Source: Chitinophaga pinensis (GTDB lineage Bacteria; Bacteroidota; Bacteroidia; UKL13-3). Taken from it: a stretch of DNA of 11,826 nucleotides. Both the position numbers and the translations under genes were made by a program. The notes under the pieces are model-generated. The model worked only from the letters and a program-made list of their open reading frames with translations. It made no database searches and had not been told where the DNA came from. This document shows positions 6,260-11,826 of the stretch, piece by piece; within the stretch, counting starts at the first letter, position 1, and every line of letters starts with the position of its first letter. The stretch is taken from the NCBI GenBank assembly GCA_945876985.1, contig CAMCQX010000021.1, forward strand, positions 1-11,826, given 5' to 3'.

Positions 6260-6458
6260 GATTTGTTTTTGAGAAATACTATAAATTTTTACGGTGTTTA
6301 AAAAATAGTATGTATTTATTTTATCCTTTTTCTCTTAAGAAAAAAAATCATTAGTAAACTATTTGCTTTGATAGAAAAATATGAATTGCTGTTTACAATT
6401 ACATAATATTAATAATAGTTATTGAAAACATATAATTGCGCAAAAATTAGCCTAAAAT

Positions 6459-7859
6459 ATGTTTGGATTAGACCCAACCTTAACATTTCTACTGATAGCA
6501 TGCTTAACTGCTGCATGTGCTTTTGAATTTATCAATGGATTTCACGATACTGCAAATGCAGTGGCAACAGTAATTTACACAAATTCTTTAAAACCTTGGA
6601 TTGCCGTAATATGGAGTGCCATATGTAATAGTGTTGGTGTATTTGCTGGTGGAATTACTGTAGCAATGGGAATTAGTTATTTAATTCCAATGGAAGTTTT
6701 AGCTGATCCAAATATTTACCATAGTGTAGCATTAATTATGGCATTATTACTTACAGCTATTATTTGGAATTTAGGAACTTGGTATTATGGAATTCCTTGT
6801 TCAAGTTCTCATACTTTAGTTGGTAGTATTTTAGGCGTTGGATTAGCCTATTCATTTATAGCCGAAAAAAGCGGAAATTATGTAAATTGGAGTAAAGCTG
6901 GTGATATTGGTTTAAGTTTATTGGTATCACCAATTGTAGGTTTTGGTTTAACCATTATGCTAATGTATATTTTAAGGTTAAGTGTTAAAAATAAATCAAT
7001 ATTTAAAGCACCAAAAACAAACGATCCTCCACCATTTGCTATCAGAATGGTATTGTTATTAACTTGCACTGGTGTTAGTTATAGTCATGGAAGTAACGAT
7101 GGTCAAAAAGGTGTTGGATTGGTAATGCTTATTTTAATTGCAATTGCACCTAGCTATTTTGCAATTAATTCAAAAGTAGATTTACCAAAAGTAAAACATG
7201 AAATTACAGTTATAGATTCTATAATAAACAAAACAATTATAACACAAATTACTAAAGAAGATAGTTTAGAATTAGCTAAAATAAATTTAATATCAAGTAA
7301 TATTAGTACATTAATAAACTCAAAACCTATTATTGATTTAAACGTAAGTGAAAAATTTGAAGTTAGAAACAGTGTTATTAAATTAGGAAAGGAGCTTGAA
7401 AAATTAAGAAAAAGTAATACTATAGCATTAAGCGGAGTTGATAAATTAACTTTAAAATCATCTATTTCTGATGTAAAAACTATTACAGAATATTCACCAA
7501 GTTGGGTAATTCTAATGATATCTATTTCATTGGGTTTAGGAACTATGATTGGATGGAAACGAATTGTAAAAACTATTGGAGAAAAAATAGGTAAGCAACA
7601 CTTGAATTATGCTCAAGGAGCAACAAGTGAATTAGTGGCAGCAGCAACTATTGGAATGGCTACAGCATTTGGATTACCCGTTAGTACTACTCAAGTTTTA
7701 TCATCGGGAATAGCTGGTAGTATGGTAGCAAGCAAAGGATTGAAAAATTTACAAGGTGGAACCATTAAAAATATTGCCATTGCATGGGTTTTAACTTTAC
7801 CTGTTACAATTATTTTATCGGGAATATTGTTTTTGCTTTTCAGAGCAATGGCAGGGTAA
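6459..7859 (+). CDS. pit: PiT-family inorganic phosphate transporter
   Basis: An inner-membrane Pi (metal-phosphate) symporter of 466 residues. It shows the two inverted half-repeats typical of the family: half one has GFHDTANA (27-34, the form of the GANDVANA signature) and GIPCSSSHTLVGSILG (111-126). Half two has YSHGSNDGQKGVGL (208-221) and GLPVSTTQVLSSGIAG (405-420). About ten hydrophobic segments are visible (roughly 8-25, 48-66, 90-108, 119-137, 151-172, 195-212, 219-237, 348-365, 395-422, 437-462). A hydrophilic, Ser/Ile/Lys-rich insert of about 110 residues (238-346) separates the halves' cores and likely forms a soluble loop. The PhoU-like DUF47 partner often found beside such genes is absent here. 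An OprO/P-type porin gene follows 151 bases later. Phosphate rather than sulfate as substrate is inferred from motif and neighbour. Confidence 0.93.
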   Translation: MFGLDPTLTFLLIACLTAACAFEFINGFHDTANAVATVIYTNSLKPWIAVIWSAICNSVGVFAGGITVAMGISYLIPMEVLADPNIYHSVALIMALLLTAIIWNLGTWYYGIPCSSSHTLVGSILGVGLAYSFIAEKSGNYVNWSKAGDIGLSLLVSPIVGFGLTIMLMYILRLSVKNKSIFKAPKTNDPPPFAIRMVLLLTCTGVSYSHGSNDGQKGVGLVMLILIAIAPSYFAINSKVDLPKVKHEITVIDSIINKTIITQITKEDSLELAKINLISSNISTLINSKPIIDLNVSEKFEVRNSVIKLGKELEKLRKSNTIALSGVDKLTLKSSISDVKTITEYSPSWVILMISISLGLGTMIGWKRIVKTIGEKIGKQHLNYAQGATSELVAAATIGMATAFGLPVSTTQVLSSGIAGSMVASKGLKNLQGGTIKNIAIAWVLTLPVTIILSGILFLLFRAMAG

Positions 7860-7881
7860 ACATTTTTTTATAAATATATTT

Positions 7882-7915
7882 AAAGCTCAAAACTTAAGTT
7901 TTGGGCTTTTTTTTT
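7882..7915 (+). terminator. Intrinsic terminator after the phosphate transporter gene
   Basis: Stem of 12 bp (7882-7893 with 7898-7909, containing one T-G pair) around the loop TTAA, with core AAAGCTCAAAAC, followed by nine T in a row (7907-7915). It starts 22 bases past the pit stop. It implies that the porin gene is usually transcribed from its own promoter, although partial readthrough is possible. Confidence 0.9.
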
Positions 7916-8010
7916 GAATACATATTTCATTTTACTGAAAATTAAATAATAATTATTTAACAATTTAATATTATTTAGTTTACTTTGTTTTCAATAAATT
8001 TAGTGTTCAA

Positions 8011-9240
8011 ATGAAAAAAAATATCTACCTATTAGTCTTTATTACACTTACACCTTTATTTTTAATATCTCAAATTGATTCAATAAAAGAAAAAACAATT
8101 AATATAAAACCAAATAATATTTCTGATAAAAAATGGTATGAATCTATTTCGATAAGAGGCTATACTCAAGTTAGATATAATAGAATATTAGAGACAAATC
8201 CAAAGTTAAATTGCGAGCAATGTGATAAATCATGGGGAGATAATGGTGGATTTTTTATAAGACGAATGCGTATAATTTTTTATGGTCAAATAAATAAACG
8301 AGTTTATTTTTATATCCAACCAGATTTGGCCAGTAGTCCAAGTTCAGATAAATTACATTTTGCACAATTAAGAGATGCTTATTTTGATGTTGGTTTTGAC
8401 GATAAAAATGAATTTAGATTAAGAATTGGTCAAAGTAAAGTTCCATTTGGTTTTGAAAACATGCAATCAAGTCAAAACAGGTTGGCATTGGATAGAAATG
8501 ATGCTTTAAACAGTGCTGTTTCAAATGAACGTGATTTAGGCATTTTCTTTTATTGGGCACCACAAAAAAGAAGAGAACTTTTTTCTGAACTAGTAAAAAG
8601 TGGACTAAAAGGAAGTGGTGATTATGGTGTTTTTGCTTTGGGAGCATTTAATGGTCAAACTGCAAATAATCCGGAATTAAATAATTCTCAACATATTGTT
8701 TCCCGTATTTCATATCCTTTCAAGATAAAAAACCAAATTATTGAAGCTGGAATTCAAGGATATACAGGTGATTTTGTATTAACAAAATCAAACCTTAGTA
8801 CCGGTGTAAAAACGAATAGTAATTTAAACTATAAAGATGAAAGAATTGCAGCTTCGTTAATACTTTATCCAAAACCATTTGGATTACAAGCTGAATATAA
8901 CATAGGAAGAGGACCTGAATATAATAAATTAAAGGACTCAATAGAAGTTAGGAATTTACAAGGAGGATATATTTTAGTAAATTATCAATTAAATTATAAA
9001 AACCATTTGATAATTCCATTTACTAGATTCCAATATTATCAAGGAGGAAAAAAACATGAAAAAGATGCTCGCAGTTATGAAGTTAAAGAACTTGAAATAG
9101 GAATTGAGTGGCAGCCATCAAAACAATTTGAATTGGTTTTTATGTACACATTATCTGATAGAAGATTTGAAGATTTTTCAAAGAAAAACAATTTCCAGAA
9201 TGGAAATTTATTAAGAATTCAAGCTCAACTTAATTTTTAA
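8011..9240 (+). CDS. OprO/OprP-like phosphate-selective porin, outer membrane
   Basis: A 409-residue outer-membrane beta-barrel of the Porin_O_P family (P. aeruginosa OprP and OprO are the known phosphate/polyphosphate-selective members). A signal peptide (MKKNIYLLVFITLTPLFLIS, cut near residue 20-21) precedes SIRGYTQVRYNRIL (47-60). Family features follow: GGFFIRRMRIIFYGQINKRV (79-98), YFYIQPDL (99-106), LRDAYFDVGF (120-129), EFRLRIGQSKVPFGFENMQS (133-152) and SNERDLGIFF. The last strand ends LLRIQAQLNF, with the terminal Phe needed for barrel assembly. A CxxC pair (C68, C71) lies before the first conserved turn. The gene sits right after pit, which supports phosphate as substrate, though Bacteroidota members have not all been tested. 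TACTTTG (7981-7987) resembles a -7 element one base short of consensus. Confidence 0.85.
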   Translation: MKKNIYLLVFITLTPLFLISQIDSIKEKTINIKPNNISDKKWYESISIRGYTQVRYNRILETNPKLNCEQCDKSWGDNGGFFIRRMRIIFYGQINKRVYFYIQPDLASSPSSDKLHFAQLRDAYFDVGFDDKNEFRLRIGQSKVPFGFENMQSSQNRLALDRNDALNSAVSNERDLGIFFYWAPQKRRELFSELVKSGLKGSGDYGVFALGAFNGQTANNPELNNSQHIVSRISYPFKIKNQIIEAGIQGYTGDFVLTKSNLSTGVKTNSNLNYKDERIAASLILYPKPFGLQAEYNIGRGPEYNKLKDSIEVRNLQGGYILVNYQLNYKNHLIIPFTRFQYYQGGKKHEKDARSYEVKELEIGIEWQPSKQFELVFMYTLSDRRFEDFSKKNNFQNGNLLRIQAQLNF

Positions 9241-9291
9241 GATTTATAAAATAGATTGATTTAAAATTTTCCAAACCTTTAATACCTTTAT

Positions 9292-9318
9292 AAATACAGT
9301 CTTTTTGACTGTATTTTT
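9292..9318 (+). terminator. Intrinsic terminator after the porin gene
   Basis: Stem of 10 bp, AAATACAGTC (9292-9301) with GACTGTATTT (9307-9316), around the loop TTTTT and running into TTTTTG and more T. It lies 51 bases past the porin stop. Downstream to 9472 the sequence is A/T-rich; TTGACG (9416-9421) and TACAAT (9441-9446) are 19 bases apart and could be a promoter-like pair for clpB, but this is weak. No CIRCE element is seen. Confidence 0.85.
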
Positions 9319-9472
9319 GTTTTTAAAAAAGCCTGTTTTTGTTTTTCAAGTCAACAATTCATTGATTGGTTTTAAATAATGCCAAATATTCACGCTATTT
9401 GATTTGGATTTAATATTGACGAATACGTTCTATAAAAAAATACAATCATATTTCTAAAATAAATATAGCCTT

Positions 9473-11826
9473 ATGAATTTAAATAATTTCACTATCAAAT
9501 CGCAAGATGCCGTTCAAGAAGCTTTGCAAATTGCTTTAAAAAACGAGCAACAATCTATTGAACCAGCACATTTATTATTAGGCTTAATACAAACCGATGA
9601 AAACATCATTTCATTTTTATTCAAAAAATTAAATGTTAATCAAGCTCGTATCGAATCTACTTTGGAAGCAATAGTAAAAAGTTATCCCAAAGTTTCAGGC
9701 CAAAGCCAACATTTATCGAACGATACAAATCAAGTATTGCTGAAAGCACAAAGTTATTTAAAGGAATTTGGCGATGAATTTGTTTCTGTTGAACATATTT
9801 TATTGGCTTTGTTAGATGGAAAACATCAAATAGCTAATTTATTAAAAGATGCTGGTGTAACTGAAAAAGAACTAAAAGCAGCAGTAAAAGAATTACGAGG
9901 AGGACAAAAAGTTAATTCACAATCAGCCGAAAGTCAGTACAATTCATTGAATAAATACGCAAAAAACTTAAATGAATTAGCACAACAAGGAAAGTTAGAT
10001 CCTGTAATAGGCCGTGATGAAGAAATTCGCAGGGTGTTGCAAATTTTGAGCCGCAGAACAAAAAACAATCCTGTATTGATAGGCGAACCTGGTGTTGGAA
10101 AAACTGCCATTGCCGAAGGCTTAGCTCACAGAATTATAAATGGTGATGTTCCTGAAAACTTAAAAACAAAAAAGATTTTCTCATTAGACATGGGTTCATT
10201 AATTGCTGGTGCAAAATACAAAGGTGAGTTTGAAGAGCGATTAAAAGCTGTAGTTAAAGAGGTTATAGATGCTGAAGGTGAAATTATTTTATTTATAGAT
10301 GAAATACACACCTTAGTAGGCGCAGGTGGCGGTGGTGAAGGAGCTATGGATGCTGCTAATATTTTAAAACCAGCATTAGCACGTGGTGAATTGCGCAGCA
10401 TAGGCGCCACCACTTTAGCAGAATACCAACGCTATATTGAAAAAGACAAAGCATTAGAAAGACGTTTTCAAAAAGTATATGTAGAAGAACCAGATACTGA
10501 AGATGCCATTTCAATTTTACGTGGATTAAAAGAAAGATATGAAGTTCATCATAAGGTGCGTATAAAAGACGATGCAATTATAGCAGCAGTAGAACTTTCA
10601 CAACGCTATATTTCCGACAGATTTTTACCAGATAAGGCCATTGATTTAATGGATGAAGCGGCTGCAAAATTACGTTTGGAAATAGATTCGGTTCCTGAAG
10701 AAATAGACCAATTAGACAGAAGAATTATGCAATTGGAAATAGAAAGAGAAGCTATTAAACGCGAAGGTGATAATGAAAAGGTAAAGAATTTAGGGGAGCA
10801 AATTGCTAATTTACAAGCGGACAGAAATGATTTAAAAGCAAAATGGCAAAGTGAAAAAGTGGTGGTAGATGGCATTCAAACCACAAAAAAAGAAATTGAA
10901 AACCTGAAATATGAAGCGGAACAAGCTGAGCGCAATGGTGATTTTGCTAGTGTTGCAGAAATTAGATATGGTAAAATTAAAGATGCCGAAAAACGATTAG
11001 ACGAATTTAAAGCCAAACTAGACGAGGCACAAAATCATTCGCCAATGGTGAAGGAGGAAGTTACCGCTGATGATATTGCTGATGTGGTAGCTCGTTGGAC
11101 TGGAATTCCGGTTACAAGGATGTTGCAAAGTGAGCGTGAAAAACTGTTGAATTTGGAAGAAGAATTACACAAACGTGTAGTTGGACAAGAAGAAGCCATT
11201 GCTGCTATAAGCGATGCCATTCGCAGAAGTAGAGCTGGATTGAGTGATCCTAAAAAACCAATTGGTTCATTTATATTTTTGGGAACTACTGGAGTTGGTA
11301 AAACTGAATTAGCAAAAGCCTTGGCCGAATTTTTATTTAACCAAGAAAGTGCTTTGGTAAGAATTGATATGAGTGAATACCAAGAAAAACATACCGTAAG
11401 CCGTTTAATTGGAGCGCCTCCGGGATATGTTGGATATGAAGAAAGCGGACAGTTAACAGAAGCCATTCGTAGAAGACCTTATTCGGTTGTATTACTGGAT
11501 GAAATTGAAAAAGCGCATCCTGATGTGTTTAATATATTGTTGCAAGTTTTGGATGATGGTCGCTTAACAGATAACAAAGGAAGAACTGCCAATTTTAAAA
11601 ACACCATTGTAATCATGACGTCTAATATTGGTTCACATATTATTCAAGATAGTTTTGACCAAATGGAAAGTGAAGATAGCGATAAAGATGCCATTACAGC
11701 CAAAGCTAAAAACCAAGTGATGGAATTATTGCGCAAGCAAATTAGGCCAGAGTTTTTGAATAGAATTGATGATATTATTATGTTTACTCCGCTTAACCGC
11801 GAAAACGTAAGACAGATTGTAAACTT
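9473..11826 (+). CDS. clpB: ClpB chaperone (AAA+ protein disaggregase), C-terminus cut by the window end
   Basis: ClpB is a hexameric disaggregase that works with DnaK/DnaJ/GrpE to extract proteins from aggregates after heat stress. From the ATG at 9473, 784 codons are present; family members are about 860 residues, so roughly the last 80 are missing. Order of domains: N-domain with two Clp repeats (1 to about 150, starting [18 protein letters not shown]); NBD1 with Walker A GEPGVGKT (204-211), Walker B LFIDEIH (273-279, E277) and pore loop [11 protein letters not shown]; coiled-coil M-domain (about 400-520, charged and rich in Glu/Lys); NBD2 with Walker A GTTGVGKT (604-611), pore loop [11 protein letters not shown] and Walker [15 protein letters not shown] (672-685, E677). 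The M-domain separates it from ClpA and marks it as ClpB rather than ClpC; no IGF/L ClpP-docking loop was noticed in the part present. No truncation or frameshift is seen. Confidence 0.97.
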   Translation, partial: MNLNNFTIKSQDAVQEALQIALKNEQQSIEPAHLLLGLIQTDENIISFLFKKLNVNQARIESTLEAIVKSYPKVSGQSQHLSNDTNQVLLKAQSYLKEFGDEFVSVEHILLALLDGKHQIANLLKDAGVTEKELKAAVKELRGGQKVNSQSAESQYNSLNKYAKNLNELAQQGKLDPVIGRDEEIRRVLQILSRRTKNNPVLIGEPGVGKTAIAEGLAHRIINGDVPENLKTKKIFSLDMGSLIAGAKYKGEFEERLKAVVKEVIDAEGEIILFIDEIHTLVGAGGGGEGAMDAANILKPALARGELRSIGATTLAEYQRYIEKDKALERRFQKVYVEEPDTEDAISILRGLKERYEVHHKVRIKDDAIIAAVELSQRYISDRFLPDKAIDLMDEAAAKLRLEIDSVPEEIDQLDRRIMQLEIEREAIKREGDNEKVKNLGEQIANLQADRNDLKAKWQSEKVVVDGIQTTKKEIENLKYEAEQAERNGDFASVAEIRYGKIKDAEKRLDEFKAKLDEAQNHSPMVKEEVTADDIADVVARWTGIPVTRMLQSEREKLLNLEEELHKRVVGQEEAIAAISDAIRRSRAGLSDPKKPIGSFIFLGTTGVGKTELAKALAEFLFNQESALVRIDMSEYQEKHTVSRLIGAPPGYVGYEESGQLTEAIRRRPYSVVLLDEIEKAHPDVFNILLQVLDDGRLTDNKGRTANFKNTIVIMTSNIGSHIIQDSFDQMESEDSDKDAITAKAKNQVMELLRKQIRPEFLNRIDDIIMFTPLNRENVRQIVN

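Noticed and set aside
6263..6458. Riboswitch or phosphate (Pho-box) operator upstream of pit
   Set aside because: No stable multi-stem structure and no repeated operator-like motif could be recognised in this A/T-rich stretch.
8414..8647. Minus-strand frame rich in His and Leu, also 4977-5165 and 6878-7069
   Set aside because: Antisense shadows of the porin, barrel and PiT genes with biased composition and no protein-like pattern.
9319..9472. CIRCE or other heat-shock operator ahead of clpB
   Set aside because: No TTAGCACTC-N9-GAGTGCTAA-like repeat is present; GAATACGTTC is only a short imperfect palindrome.
10126..11466. Minus-strand open frames opposite clpB (10126-10413, 10356-10577, 10606-10875, 11035-11466)
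   Set aside because: They lie antisense to well-conserved ClpB coding sequence, have no recognisable protein features, and are explained by the codon pattern of clpB.

Overview
This AT-rich window looks like a chromosomal segment of a Bacteroidota bacterium (Flavobacteriia/Sphingobacteriia-like). The evidence is: starts preceded by A/T-rich stretches with no Shine-Dalgarno; a TTTG-N18-TACATTTG promoter of the Bacteroidota sigma-A type; the neighbour set tuf / tRNAs / short hpf / xerC; and several secreted proteins of families I associate with Bacteroidota.

Left part (1-3491, all minus strand). Read in the direction of transcription, it holds an HTH regulator of unknown target (3491-2496), then xerC (2370-1471) and hpf (1433-1131), closed by a very strong hairpin terminator (1078-1126). 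A recognisable promoter (970-941) follows and drives tRNA-Thr(UGU), tRNA-Tyr(GUA), tRNA-Gly(UCC), tRNA-Thr(GGU) and then tuf (EF-Tu), which runs off the left edge. The tRNA-tuf order is the same as in the E. coli thrU-tyrU-glyT-thrT-tufB operon. Two hairpins lie in the spacers of this transcript.

Middle part (3492-6262). A divergent intergenic region carries a duplicated TGCAAA-type element, a good candidate operator. It separates the HTH gene from three closely spaced plus-strand genes for secreted or envelope proteins of unknown function: a two-domain protein with a TolB/FlgO/CsgG-like N-terminal region, a small putative outer-membrane beta-barrel, and a protein with a Bacteroidota-type C-terminal membrane motif. 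The set ends in a clear terminator (6217-6259). This regulator-plus-three-gene module is the least explained part of the window.

Right part (6459-11826, plus strand). A PiT-family phosphate transporter (inner membrane) and an OprO/OprP-like porin (outer membrane) lie next to each other, each with its own terminator. Together they could form a phosphate uptake route across both membranes. The window ends inside clpB, a AAA+ disaggregase with both nucleotide-binding domains visible and only the C-terminal end missing.

No CRISPR array, insertion sequence, prophage or rRNA was seen, and no gene-free stretch exceeds about 300 bases. Most of the window is ordinary core genome. I see no strong evidence for a defence or mobile system; the middle module is the best candidate for new biology.
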